A stretch of 64,000 bases of DNA, taken from positions 316,990 through 380,989 of the forward strand of contig NZ_VFWZ01000009.1 of assembly GCF_006443095.1 (NCBI RefSeq), written 5' to 3'. A model generated the notes under the pieces. That model had not been told where the DNA came from and did no database searches. It saw only the letters and a list, made by a program, of their open reading frames with translations. The position numbers and the translations under genes are program-made. Shown piece after piece: positions 23,922-32,650 of this stretch. The stretch comes from Aquimarina algicola (GTDB lineage Bacteria > Bacteroidota > Bacteroidia > Flavobacteriales > Flavobacteriaceae). The stretch's first letter is position 1. The number at the start of each line of letters is the position of its first letter.

Positions 23922-25673
23922 TTACCTTCTATCACTTCGTTTTCTCCTGTCTCTTCTTTTATTATGACTGTTTTTATGATCAGATGTGTCAGATCTTCTT
24001 TTTCCCTTTGGTTTGAAACCTTCACTTCTTCTTTTTCCTTTAAAACCGCCACCGTCTCTTCTTCTTTTTCCGCCTCTACGTCCAGAATCTTTAGATATTT
24101 CTACATTAACCTTTCGGCCTTCCATTCTGAAGTCTTCAAAAACACTTAATACTCTATCTGTATAGTCTGATGTGGTATTGAAGAAAGAAAAGCTTTCTTT
24201 TACATCTACGCGACTTAAAACATCACTTCCTAATTCTAATACTTCTTTAAGGAAATCCTTTAATGTCATCCAGTCAAAACCATCTCTTTCTCCTACATTG
24301 ATAAAATATCTGGTACTACCGCTATTATCGTTTCCTCTGCTGTTTTCTGCAATTATATTTAAGTCTTTTGCATTTTGATAATAGTTATGAAATCTTGAAA
24401 ACTCTACAGAGAAGAATTTTTTAATTAATTCTTCTTTAGAGAATTCTTCAAGTACCTCATTTATAGAAGGCAAATATGTATCTATTTCATGGTTTATTGC
24501 TGATTTTCGGATATCATTGGCAAGATGAAATAATTGGATTTGACATATTTCTTCACCATTTGGAATTTCTTTTTTCTCGAACTTCTTTTTGATAATACGT
24601 TCTACAGCTTTTATTTTTCGAATTTCACTTTTAGAAACAATTACCATAGAAACACCGCTTTTTCCTGCTCTTCCTGTTCTTCCGCTTCGATGCGTATACG
24701 TTTCTATTTCGTCAGGGAGTTGGTAATTGATAACATGAGTTACATCATCTACATCAATACCTCTTGCTGCAACATCTGTGGCCACAAGCATCTGTATTTG
24801 CCTGTTTCTGAAACTTTTCATTACCATATCACGTTGATTCTGACTTAAGTCTCCATGTAAGGCCGCAGCATTATAACCATCTTCAATCAGATTTTCTGCT
24901 ACTTTTTGTGTATCTCTTTTGGTTCTACAAAAAATTACTGAAAATATATCTGGATTGGCATCTGCTAATCTTTTTAATGCTGCATAACGATCTCTGGAAT
25001 TAACAACATAATACTCGTGCGATACATTTTTGGATCCTGTGTTTTTATGACCAACAGTAATTTCTACAGGATTTTGCATAAAACGTTTTGCGATAGTAGA
25101 TACCTCTTTTGGCATTGTCGCAGAAAATAACCATGTGTTTTTACTATCAGGAGTATGAGATAAAATAGAATTTATATCTTCATAAAATCCCATATTAAGC
25201 ATTTCGTCTGCTTCATCAAGAACACAATAACCAATATTATTTATATTGACCATTTTACGATTAATCATGTCTTGCATTCTTCCGGGAGTAGCAACTATAA
25301 TTTGTGCACCTCTTTTTATTTGTTTAGCTTGATCCGTAATACTTGCTCCTCCATAAATTGCTACAGTATGTAATTCGGGAATGTATTTAGAATAATTTTT
25401 TAATTCATTTGTAATCTGCAAACAAAGTTCGCGTGTTGGTGATAAAATAAGTCCTTGAGTGATTTTACTACCAGGATTTATTTTTTCTATAAGAGGAAAA
25501 CCAAACGCCGCTGTTTTTCCTGTACCTGTTTGTGCTAGCGCAACAATATCAGTATCTTCATTTAGTAGAATCGGAATTGCTTTTTCCTGTACTTCACTCG
25601 GGGCTTCAAAACCCATATCATTTACTGCCTTTATAATGGACTCACCAAGGCCCAACGCTTCAAATTTGTTCAT
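23922..25673 (-). CDS. DEAD-box RNA helicase with DbpA-type RNA-binding domain
   Basis: 583 residues. Helicase motifs in order: Q-motif, motif I AQTGTGKT, Ia PTREL, Ib TPGR, II DEAD, III SAT, IV VIFCRTK, V ARGIDV and VI HRSGRTGR (all within residues 1-370). A DbpA-like RNA-binding domain (about 455-530) and an Arg/Lys/Gly-rich tail (about 533-583) follow. This is the DeaD/CsdA type, acting in ribosome assembly and mRNA turnover, often cold-induced. A -7 box lies about 18 nt before the ATG, so the leader is very short, unlike cold-shock helicases with long leaders. Confidence 0.95.
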   Translation of the reverse strand: MNKFEALGLGESIIKAVNDMGFEAPSEVQEKAIPILLNEDTDIVALAQTGTGKTAAFGFPLIEKINPGSKITQGLILSPTRELCLQITNELKNYSKYIPELHTVAIYGGASITDQAKQIKRGAQIIVATPGRMQDMINRKMVNINNIGYCVLDEADEMLNMGFYEDINSILSHTPDSKNTWLFSATMPKEVSTIAKRFMQNPVEITVGHKNTGSKNVSHEYYVVNSRDRYAALKRLADANPDIFSVIFCRTKRDTQKVAENLIEDGYNAAALHGDLSQNQRDMVMKSFRNRQIQMLVATDVAARGIDVDDVTHVINYQLPDEIETYTHRSGRTGRAGKSGVSMVIVSKSEIRKIKAVERIIKKKFEKKEIPNGEEICQIQLFHLANDIRKSAINHEIDTYLPSINEVLEEFSKEELIKKFFSVEFSRFHNYYQNAKDLNIIAENSRGNDNSGSTRYFINVGERDGFDWMTLKDFLKEVLELGSDVLSRVDVKESFSFFNTTSDYTDRVLSVFEDFRMEGRKVNVEISKDSGRRGGKRRRDGGGFKGKRRSEGFKPKGKRRSDTSDHKNSHNKRRDRRKRSDRR

Positions 25674-25690
25674 ATAGCTAAAATAAGGCG

Positions 25691-25722
25691 CAAAGGTAAT
25701 GTTTATTATCTGTCTATAACAA
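25691..25722 (-). promoter_or_regulatory. Promoter of the DEAD-box helicase
   Basis: On the minus strand: TTG, a 21-nt spacer, TACCTTTG (exact TAnnTTTG). Transcription should start about 12-15 nt before the ATG. Confidence 0.6.
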
Positions 25723-25892
25723 TAACAAAGTATTTATTATTTTGGTTACATTCAGAAACTTAGTAAAGTACTGTTGTTATAGTTGATAGGTTAAGACCGT
25801 TTATTGAATGTTTTTTGTGAGTTTTAATTATAGAATATAGATTTTACTCGATAATCGAGATTTATATGCTCTGAGGTTTGTTTCGATATGCT

Positions 25893-26942
25893 TTACTTTA
25901 CAATTTTGATTTCAAAAAGTTTATCCCAATTTTTACCAGTAACAAACAATCTCTTACTTTCTGGCATATATGCAATTCCATTCAATACATCAAGATCCTG
26001 ATGTTGAGTTACCTTTTTGCGCAATCCGGAAAGATCAATTACAGCCTCTAAAGCTCCGTTTTTTGGATTAATAATAGCAATTCCATCCTTTTGCCAAGTA
26101 TTGGCATAAATTTTTCCGTCTACCCATTCTAATTCGTTAAATCTTGATTTTACACTTTTGTTGGTAGCAACTTGTATAAAACCTTTTTCTGCTAGTGTCT
26201 CTTTATCCAAAATCCATATCTTCTCAGATCCATCACTTTTATAAATATGTGTACCATCATTACAGAGTCCCCAGCCTTCTTTACTTTTATTGTATACAAA
26301 GCTTCCTGTTTTTTGTAATGATTTACGATCGTATATAAATCCTTCTTTGGCTGTCCATGTTAACTGTACAATTTTATCATTGATTATTGTAATGCCTTCT
26401 GCAAAATATTCTTTTGAAATATCTTTTTTGCTTAAAATTTCACCTGTTTTATAATCTAATTTTCTAAGTGATGATTGTCCTTTGCGTCCAGTACTTTCGT
26501 ACAGAGTATCGGTATAAAATTCAAGTCCTTGCGTAAATGCTTTTTTATCATGCGGATATTCTGCCAAAATTTTGTAAGAATATAACTCGGGTTTTTTGTT
26601 GTTTAAAAGGGTGATTTTTTTGGTAAGTGTATCTATACTTCCATCAAAAAAGACTTTTGCAATAAGAGTTTGTTTTCCTAGCTTTTCAGTATCTAGAATT
26701 TCTTTGTATGTAAAATCCCCTGTTGCTTTCTTACTTTGGTCGTTTAAAATATAAGTTACAGAATCGATTTTTTTACCTTTTGGGTTTTTTATGCTTGCAT
26801 TTATGGTTTCTCCAAGAGTAAATTTAGTCTGATTGTCCTTCAATTCAATAGAAAAATATTTTTTTTTCGCCTCAGAATTACTTCCACAAGAAATCATAAA
26901 AGTTGATAATATAATGATGACGAAGTAGTTACATATTTTCAT
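25893..26942 (-). CDS. Glutaminyl-peptide cyclotransferase lipoprotein (glutamine cyclotransferase family)
   Basis: 349 residues: lipoprotein signal with lipobox M-I-S-C (Cys19), a ~90-residue beta-sandwich region, then a five-bladed propeller of the plant-type glutamine cyclotransferase family from about residue 120. The signature segments are FTQGLEF, YESTGRKGQSSLRKLD and LNGIAYMPESKRLFVTGK. The family turns N-terminal Gln of peptides into pyroglutamate. In Bacteroidota pyroglutamate formation is linked to processed exported proteins, which fits the lipoprotein signal. It is a single gene, with an SRP RNA gene divergent on its upstream side. Confidence 0.88.
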   Translation of the reverse strand: MKICNYFVIIILSTFMISCGSNSEAKKKYFSIELKDNQTKFTLGETINASIKNPKGKKIDSVTYILNDQSKKATGDFTYKEILDTEKLGKQTLIAKVFFDGSIDTLTKKITLLNNKKPELYSYKILAEYPHDKKAFTQGLEFYTDTLYESTGRKGQSSLRKLDYKTGEILSKKDISKEYFAEGITIINDKIVQLTWTAKEGFIYDRKSLQKTGSFVYNKSKEGWGLCNDGTHIYKSDGSEKIWILDKETLAEKGFIQVATNKSVKSRFNELEWVDGKIYANTWQKDGIAIINPKNGALEAVIDLSGLRKKVTQHQDLDVLNGIAYMPESKRLFVTGKNWDKLFEIKIVK

Positions 26943-26997
26943 TGCTCTAAATAATTTTTACAGCAAGATATTTATTTTAATTGGGTTTAAAAAATCA

Positions 26998-27027
26998 TTG
27001 TTTTATATCATAAAGATTGTATCTTTG
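26998..27027 (+). promoter_or_regulatory. Promoter of the SRP RNA gene
   Basis: TTG at 26998-27000, a 19-nt spacer and TATCTTTG at 27020-27027, an exact -7 box. The RNA would start a few bases later, agreeing with the 5' end of the RNA stem. Confidence 0.75.
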
Positions 27028-27031
27028 CAGC

Positions 27032-27125
27032 GGCAAGTCCTACACAACTAGCTCCTGTTGAATCCTCCAGGGCGGGAACGCAGCAAAGGTAGATGGTCGT
27101 AGCAGTGTGATGTGGGTAGCTTGCC
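27032..27125 (+). ncRNA. ffs: Signal recognition particle RNA, small bacterial type (4.5S)
   Basis: About 94 nt. The closing stem pairs GGCAAG at the 5' end with CTTGCC at the 3' end. The apical domain has the conserved Ffh-binding core CCAGGGCGGGAACGCAGCAAAGG. Seven T residues follow directly. It binds Ffh to target membrane and secreted proteins to the Sec translocon. The core sequence is typical of the Flavobacteria. Confidence 0.95.
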
Positions 27126-27205
27126 TTTTTTTGTGCCTTTATTTTACCTAATTTCCTTCTTTATATAACTCTTATTTTTTGATCGTAAATCGTTATTCAT
27201 AATTG

Positions 27206-27213
27206 TATATTTG
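27206..27213 (+). promoter_or_regulatory. -7 box abutting the SDR start codon
   Basis: TATATTTG, an exact TAnnTTTG, ends 5 nt before the ATG at 27219. The transcript would begin at or within a few bases of the start codon, so the mRNA may be leaderless. Confidence 0.55.
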
Positions 27214-27218
27214 CTATC

Positions 27219-28037
27219 ATGAATGAAACTCAAAAAACTATTGTTCTCATAACGGGAGGTTCTTCAGGATTAGGTAAATCCATAGGGGTCTATTTGATAA
27301 AGAAGGGGTTTGTTGTATATGGTACCAGCCGTAACCCTGATCGTTTTAAAGATTTTAAAGATTTTACGCTCTTAAAACTAGATGTTGCGGATAATTCTAG
27401 TATACAGTCCGCAGTATCTTTTATAGAAGAAAAGCATGGCAGATTAGATATTCTAATCAATAATGCAGGAGCTGGCATTACAGGTCCTATAGAAGAGATA
27501 CCCGAAGAAGAAATCGTAAGAAATTTTACTACAAATTATTTTGGACCTATTAATGTAACTAAAGCAGTTTTACCATTAATGCGAAAGCAAAAAAAAGGTT
27601 TAATTATCAATGTAACTTCTATTGCGGGATATATGGGATTACCTTATAGAGGGATTTATAGCGCTTCTAAAGGAGCTCTCGAAATTACTACAGAAGCTTG
27701 GAGAATGGAGCTTAAAGCTTTTAATATAAATATGACTAATGTTGCTCCGGGAGACTTTGCAACAAACATTGCTGCAGGGCGCTACCATGCACCGGTATTA
27801 GAAAACTCTCCTTACAAAAAAACATATGGAGATTCTCTTCAATTAATGAATGATCATGTAGATGCTGGGGATAACCCATTACAGATGGCAGAGGCGGTTT
27901 ATAAAATCATTAAAAGTAAAAATCCTAAAATTCATTACAAAGTAGGAGCATTTATGCAAAAATTTTCTATTGTCTTAAAACGGATTTTGCCAGACAAGGT
28001 TTATGAAAAGTTATTAATGAATCATTACAAATTATAA
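27219..28037 (+). CDS. Short-chain dehydrogenase/reductase (SDR)
   Basis: 272 residues, a classical SDR. The nucleotide-binding motif TGGSSGLG is near the N-terminus, NNAGAG follows at about residue 86, and the catalytic Ser and YSASK (Tyr and Lys) lie near residues 138-153. The residues after the first beta strand (SRNPDR) fit NADP(H) preference. The C-terminal ~70 residues form a helical cap as in the ketoreductase/retinol dehydrogenase-like SDRs. The substrate cannot be read from the sequence. It is a single gene between the SRP RNA and the aldolase. Confidence 0.93.
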   Translation: MNETQKTIVLITGGSSGLGKSIGVYLIKKGFVVYGTSRNPDRFKDFKDFTLLKLDVADNSSIQSAVSFIEEKHGRLDILINNAGAGITGPIEEIPEEEIVRNFTTNYFGPINVTKAVLPLMRKQKKGLIINVTSIAGYMGLPYRGIYSASKGALEITTEAWRMELKAFNINMTNVAPGDFATNIAAGRYHAPVLENSPYKKTYGDSLQLMNDHVDAGDNPLQMAEAVYKIIKSKNPKIHYKVGAFMQKFSIVLKRILPDKVYEKLLMNHYKL

Positions 28038-28090
28038 AACGAAATTTATTGAATTCGAAATCTTTTATTTCTAATTCATAAAAGTTCTTA

Positions 28091-28119
28091 TTGATCTACA
28101 ACGATTATGTTTATATTCG
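28091..28119 (+). promoter_or_regulatory. Promoter of the transaldolase-like gene
   Basis: TTG, an 18-nt spacer, TATATTCG (one mismatch to TAnnTTTG). The leader would be about 35 nt. Confidence 0.5.
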
Positions 28120-28158
28120 TGCACAATTAGAAATTATAAAAATTTAAACACAACAAAC

Positions 28159-28812
28159 ATGAAATTTTTTATTGATACCGCTAATCTTGATCAAATTAAA
28201 GAAGCTCAGGATTTAGGTGTTCTTGATGGAGTTACCACTAATCCATCACTGATGGCAAAAGAGGGCATTACTGGAAAAGAAAATATAATCAATCACTATA
28301 AAAAAATATGTGAAATTGTTACGGGTGATGTGAGTGCCGAAGTAATTTCAACTGATTATGAAGGAATCATTAAAGAAGGAGAGGAGCTTTCTAAACTTCA
28401 TGATCAGATTATTGTTAAAGTGCCAATGATAAAAGATGGTGTAAAAGCAATCAAGTATTTTAGTGATAAAGGAATAAAAACAAACTGTACTCTTGTATTT
28501 TCTGCCGGACAAGCATTACTAGCAGCAAAAGCAGGTGCTACTTATGTATCTCCTTTTATTGGAAGACTTGATGATATCTCTACCGATGGTCTTAATCTTA
28601 TTGCAGAAATAAGAATGATTTATGATAATTATGGTTTTGATACTCAAATCCTGGCAGCTTCTGTAAGACATACAATGCATGTAATTGATTGTGCAAAAAT
28701 TGGTGCAGATGTTATGACAGGACCATTATCTTCAATAGAAGGTTTGTTGAAGCATCCACTAACAGACATAGGATTAGAAAAATTTCTTGCAGATTATAAA
28801 AAAGGAAATTAA
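28159..28812 (+). CDS. fsa: Transaldolase / fructose-6-phosphate aldolase family (TalC-type)
   Basis: 217 residues, the short single-domain transaldolase type. Visible motifs are MKFFIDTANLDQIKEA at the N-terminus, GVTTNPSL, the Schiff-base Lys in IIVKVPM, NCTLVFS and PFIGRLDD. The TIM barrel transfers dihydroxyacetone units in the non-oxidative pentose phosphate pathway, or cleaves fructose 6-phosphate. Sequence alone does not separate the two activities; many genomes annotate this type as transaldolase (tal). It has its own promoter and terminator. Confidence 0.93.
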   Translation: MKFFIDTANLDQIKEAQDLGVLDGVTTNPSLMAKEGITGKENIINHYKKICEIVTGDVSAEVISTDYEGIIKEGEELSKLHDQIIVKVPMIKDGVKAIKYFSDKGIKTNCTLVFSAGQALLAAKAGATYVSPFIGRLDDISTDGLNLIAEIRMIYDNYGFDTQILAASVRHTMHVIDCAKIGADVMTGPLSSIEGLLKHPLTDIGLEKFLADYKKGN

Positions 28813-28841
28813 ATCATAACTTCTGTTAAACTAAAAATATG

Positions 28842-28874
28842 AAAAGCTGTTCTGTTGATAGAATGGCTTTTTTT
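28842..28874 (+). terminator. Terminator after the aldolase gene
   Basis: A 12-bp stem with two G-U pairs (AAAAGCTGTTCT / AGAATGGCTTTT), a 6-nt loop and a T-run that touches the stop codon of the convergent lipoprotein gene. Confidence 0.75.
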
Positions 28875-30324
28875 ATTGCTCTGCAATACGAGTTAATTGC
28901 GTTGTGTAATATAGAAGTTGCTTTTCAAAAGATGAAGCAAAGAGATCGGCTTTAGAATTGATAATTTTTCCCTCTTGATTAACCAAAATTACTTTGTTTC
29001 TATAGTAGATTAAAAGTTCTTCAGATGCATGTTTTGAATTCTTGAATTCGTACTCGTAATCTAAGTTATAGTGGTGTCTTTTTATTGTTTTTAACCAGTT
29101 TTTTGTTTGTTCATCATCTGTATTAATAGCTATAAAATCTATATTTGGGTGTAATGATTTTAAATATTGCACTTTATTATGAGCTCTCTCATAATGTTTT
29201 TTACTTTCCATAGACCAAAAATAAAGAGCGGTTATGGGTTGGTTGAACAAAGAAGATAATTTGATTGTTTCACCTTTAGAAGTTATTAAGTCTTGGTCTG
29301 GTATGATATTGTTGGGTCTTAATTTTGAAATTAAACCTGCTAACTCTTTTAGTTCTTTTTGTGATTTTTTATCAGAATTAATCAGTAAATAGCGCTTTAA
29401 GATCTTGTTAGATTCTAAATTATTTTCACTGTTTAATAAAAAATTAGAAGTTACCCTTCTTAAAAGATTGTCTTTAATAAATGAATGCTGAATTAGACTA
29501 TCGATCAAATTAATTTTATACAATGTTTTATCAAAATGAGTCTCAAATTCTCTATTTTCTGTTATTTGATTTGATAATGGAATATTAGCAAAATAGAAAT
29601 TTAAAAATCTATTGTAAGAGTATAATCGCTTTATATCATTATCATTAAAGTTAATTAGATTTCGATAGTTAAAAAATGGTGAAGATACAATGTCTCGTAC
29701 AGCATTTTTGCCTTTTATATCGTGTTTGATATTAAAATACATTTCATGTCTTGTGTAATAATCATAAACAAAACTTGCTTGTGTAATTTTTTTAGACAAA
29801 TTACTTAGACTATTTTTCTTAGTAAGTTTTTCAAAAGATGAAAGTTTGACATTTAGTAAAGAATCTTGTTGATTTTTGAAATATGGAGGAGAAAGTTTAA
29901 AACCAACTCTTCTTAATTGCTGTCTTTCTTTCTCATTTTGAAGGTATGTATCAATTAAAAAGTTATTTTTTCTTGCCCCATCTCCTGTAAAAACCAAAGA
30001 TTCATCAAATTCGATAGTGTTAAGTCTAATTAAAATACTATCTCCTTTTTCCAGAATAACAACCTGACTTTCTGGATTATGTTTAAAAGAATAAAGTCCG
30101 TCTTGTAAACTGTCAATTTTATAGATAAACCTATTGTTATCATCAAGAAATATAGTGTCCCTAAAATCATATCCTTTTGATAGTACTACATAATTGGTGT
30201 TAGGGTTGATAATTTCCCCTCCAAAATAGGTAGCTTGTCTATCACTTTTTTTAGGAGTACTACAACTTGTAATTGTAATTAAAAAAGAGATTAGGATTAA
30301 AAATTTAAAAGTAAAAAGATTCAT
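28873..30324 (-). CDS. Lipoprotein with thioredoxin-like (TlpA-type) domain lacking the CxxC motif
   Basis: 483 residues. The lipoprotein signal ends T-S-C (Cys21). Residues ~30-120 look like the DUF4369-type beta domain often fused to TlpA thioredoxins in Bacteroidota. A long helical region follows (about 125-340). The C-terminal ~140 residues have a thioredoxin-like layout: DLITSKGETIKLSSLF, ALYFWSMESKKHYERA, then FIAINTDDEQTKNWLKTI. Where an active TlpA has W-C-x-x-C this one has W-S-M-E-S, so both redox cysteines are missing. It is probably a non-redox binding or scaffold protein on the periplasmic or outer-membrane side. Confidence 0.8.
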   Translation of the reverse strand: MNLFTFKFLILISFLITITSCSTPKKSDRQATYFGGEIINPNTNYVVLSKGYDFRDTIFLDDNNRFIYKIDSLQDGLYSFKHNPESQVVILEKGDSILIRLNTIEFDESLVFTGDGARKNNFLIDTYLQNEKERQQLRRVGFKLSPPYFKNQQDSLLNVKLSSFEKLTKKNSLSNLSKKITQASFVYDYYTRHEMYFNIKHDIKGKNAVRDIVSSPFFNYRNLINFNDNDIKRLYSYNRFLNFYFANIPLSNQITENREFETHFDKTLYKINLIDSLIQHSFIKDNLLRRVTSNFLLNSENNLESNKILKRYLLINSDKKSQKELKELAGLISKLRPNNIIPDQDLITSKGETIKLSSLFNQPITALYFWSMESKKHYERAHNKVQYLKSLHPNIDFIAINTDDEQTKNWLKTIKRHHYNLDYEYEFKNSKHASEELLIYYRNKVILVNQEGKIINSKADLFASSFEKQLLYYTTQLTRIAEQ

Positions 30325-30356
30325 TTTCAGGACTAAAGATTTCTACAACACAAAAT

Positions 30357-30382
30357 CAAAAATAAACGGAAACATGAGTCAA
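30357..30382 (-). promoter_or_regulatory. Possible promoter of the thioredoxin-like lipoprotein
   Basis: On the minus strand TATTTTTG (exact TAnnTTTG) lies about 33 nt before the ATG. A TTG is 15 nt further upstream, shorter than the usual spacing. Confidence 0.4.
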
Positions 30383-30544
30383 GGTTGTTAATTATAAGTT
30401 AATTGTGGATATCGCAAATTGTAGAGAATAAAATTAAAAGAAGTATAATTTACTTTTTTGCAAAGGGGGCTAAGATTCTTTTTCTAAATGTTGTACTTAT
30501 TATAAATTAATGAGGTAATGTTTCTGGTTCTGAATCCATTTTTC

Positions 30545-30552
30545 TACTTTTG
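30545..30552 (+). promoter_or_regulatory. -7 box of the ABC-F gene
   Basis: TACTTTTG (exact TAnnTTTG) lies 31 nt before the ATG; no clear TTG is found at -33. Confidence 0.5.
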
Positions 30553-30583
30553 CCGCAAATTCTAGTTTACAACTTTTATAATT

Positions 30584-32209
30584 ATGTTATCAGTTTCAAA
30601 TCTTTCGGTTCAATTTGGCAAAAGAGTACTTTTTGATGAAGTAAATACTAATTTTACTCAAGGTAATTGTTACGGTATTATTGGGGCTAATGGAGCAGGA
30701 AAATCCACTTTTTTAAAAATTCTTTCCGGTACAATGGAAGCTACTTCGGGACACGTACATCTCGAACCTGGTAAAAGAATGTCTGTTCTAGAACAAAACC
30801 ATTATGCATATGATGAGTTTACTGTTTTGGAAACTGTGATTATGGGTAATAAACCGTTGTATACAATTAAAAAGGAAATAGATGCCTTGTATGCCGATTA
30901 CACAGATGAAAATGCAGAAAAGATAGGAGAACTGCAAGTGCAATTTGAAGAAATGAACGGGTGGAATGCTGATAGTGATGCCGCTGCTATGTTGTCTAAT
31001 CTTGGGATCAAAGAAGATATTCACTACATGAAAATGTCTGATCTTGATACCAAACAACGTGTGCGAGTATTATTGGCACAATGTTTATTTGGTAGTCCTG
31101 ATGTGTTAATAATGGATGAGCCGACAAATGATTTGGATTATGAAACAATCTCTTGGTTAGAAAGTTTTTTGGCTAACTATGATAATACTGTGATTGTAGT
31201 ATCTCATGACCGTCACTTTTTAGATGCAGTATGTACTCATATTTCTGATATAGACTTTGGGAAGATTAATCACTTTAGTGGTAATTATACTTTTTGGTAC
31301 GAATCATCACAATTAGCTGCAAGACAAAGAGCTCAGCAAAACAAGAAAGCTGAAGAAAAGAAAAAAGAATTACAGGAGTTTATTGCTAGATTTAGCGCAA
31401 ATGTTGCCAAATCAAAACAAGCTACTTCTCGTAAGAAAATGATTGAGAAACTAAATATAGAAGATATTAAACCTTCTAGTCGTAGATATCCTGCAATCAT
31501 TTTTGAAAGAGATAGAGAGGCTGGGGATCAGATTTTAAATATCGAAGGTTTATCGGCAAGTTTAGAAGGAGAAACTTTATTTAAGAATATAGATATTAAT
31601 CTTGCAAAAGGAGATAAAGTGGTTGTGTTTTCTAAAGATTCGAGAGCAACGACTGCTTTCTATCAAATCTTAAATGGTAAACAAGATGCAGATTCCGGAA
31701 AATTCGAATGGGGAATTACAACAACTCAATCTTATTTGCCCGCTGATAATAGTGAATACTTTCAAAACGATCTTACTTTGGTAGATTGGTTAAGACAATG
31801 GGCTACAACAGAAGAAGAAAGAGAAGAAGTATTCATAAGAGGTTTCCTGGGGAAAATGATTTTTAGCGGAGAAGAAGCTCTTAAAAAGTCCAATGTTTTA
31901 TCAGGTGGAGAAAAAGTACGTTGTATGTTATCAAAAATGATGATGACTAAGGCAAATGTTGTTATGTTGGATGAACCTACCAACCATCTGGATTTAGAGT
32001 CTATTACTGCTTTTAATAATTCGCTCAAAAAATTTAAAGGAACAGTTTTGTTTACAACTCATGATCATGAGTTTGCTCAAACTGTTGGAAATAGAGTTAT
32101 CGAACTTACTCCAAATGGAGTTATTGATAGATATACAACTTTTGATGAATATATGAGTGATTCAAAAGTAAAAGAACTACGTGATAAAATGTATGCGGTA
32201 AATGTGTAA
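30584..32209 (+). CDS. ABC-F family ATPase (YbiT-like) with one degenerate ATP site
   Basis: 541 residues, two ABC domains joined by a basic linker and no membrane segment: the ABC-F type that acts on the ribosome. Domain 1 has Walker A GANGAGKST (residues 34-42) and Walker B LIMDEPTNDLD, but its signature is MSDLDTKQ (151-158) instead of LSGGQ. Domain 2 has an intact LSGGEKVR and Walker B VVMLDEPTNHLD, but its Walker A position reads SKDSRATT (350-357), without Gly or Lys. In the head-to-tail dimer, site 1 (Walker A1 plus signature 2) is complete and site 2 is lost on both sides. It is probably a translation factor; no antibiotic-resistance feature is evident. Confidence 0.92.
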   Translation: MLSVSNLSVQFGKRVLFDEVNTNFTQGNCYGIIGANGAGKSTFLKILSGTMEATSGHVHLEPGKRMSVLEQNHYAYDEFTVLETVIMGNKPLYTIKKEIDALYADYTDENAEKIGELQVQFEEMNGWNADSDAAAMLSNLGIKEDIHYMKMSDLDTKQRVRVLLAQCLFGSPDVLIMDEPTNDLDYETISWLESFLANYDNTVIVVSHDRHFLDAVCTHISDIDFGKINHFSGNYTFWYESSQLAARQRAQQNKKAEEKKKELQEFIARFSANVAKSKQATSRKKMIEKLNIEDIKPSSRRYPAIIFERDREAGDQILNIEGLSASLEGETLFKNIDINLAKGDKVVVFSKDSRATTAFYQILNGKQDADSGKFEWGITTTQSYLPADNSEYFQNDLTLVDWLRQWATTEEEREEVFIRGFLGKMIFSGEEALKKSNVLSGGEKVRCMLSKMMMTKANVVMLDEPTNHLDLESITAFNNSLKKFKGTVLFTTHDHEFAQTVGNRVIELTPNGVIDRYTTFDEYMSDSKVKELRDKMYAVNV

Positions 32210-32241
32210 ATAACATTTATAAAAATACTTCGTCAAGTAAT

Positions 32242-32285
32242 AAAAAAAACACTTAGTTCTTAAAAATGGACTAAGTGTTTTTTTA
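32242..32285 (+). terminator. Terminator after the ABC-F gene
   Basis: An A-rich arm ending AACACTTAGT pairs with ACTAAGTGTT, with a 12-nt loop, followed by a T-run. Confidence 0.85.
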
Positions 32286-32443
32286 TGATTAAATTTTAAT
32301 AATATTTCATCATTGCCTGTGAAATTAGGATTTCCTCAATGTTTGAGTTGAATTACCGAACTTCATCTATTAGATTTTGTTTTACTACAAGATAAAATCT
32401 GTTAAATTAACATAACATATTCCTATTTTTTAAAATTTAAAGT

Positions 32444-32569
32444 TAAATTTGCCACTCTTAAAAGTTAAGAAATAATAACTTTTGAGAAGATATATAGCTT
32501 TATTATAGGTATCCAGACTTTTGAGATCGTTTTCCATTCATACCCCAAATTTGAAACGATTATTTTTTT
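32444..32569 (+). promoter_or_regulatory. Leader of the T9SS lipoprotein operon: -7 box plus terminator-like hairpin
   Basis: The 365 bases between the ABC-F terminator and the next gene hold no ORF. TAAATTTG (exact -7 box) lies at 32444-32451 and predicts a ~195-nt leader. Inside it are a 7-bp inverted repeat (AAAAGTT / AACTTTT) at about 32460-32483 and a second (ATCGTTT at 32526, AAACGAT at 32554) followed by TATTTTTTT. The second looks like an intrinsic terminator 80 nt before the start codon. It could attenuate the operon or end a ~110-nt small RNA. Confidence 0.45.
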
Positions 32570-32650
32570 GAATATAGTTCTGATAAAGAGTTGTTACCTA
32601 AAAGTATATACGATTAAGAATTCATTTAGACATTAATATTATTACAGTAA

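Noticed and set aside
30584..32209. Antibiotic-resistance ABC-F (Vga/Lsa/Msr-like) assignment
   Set aside because: The linker and layout match the housekeeping YbiT type better, and the gene has no resistance-style leader peptide or mobile context.
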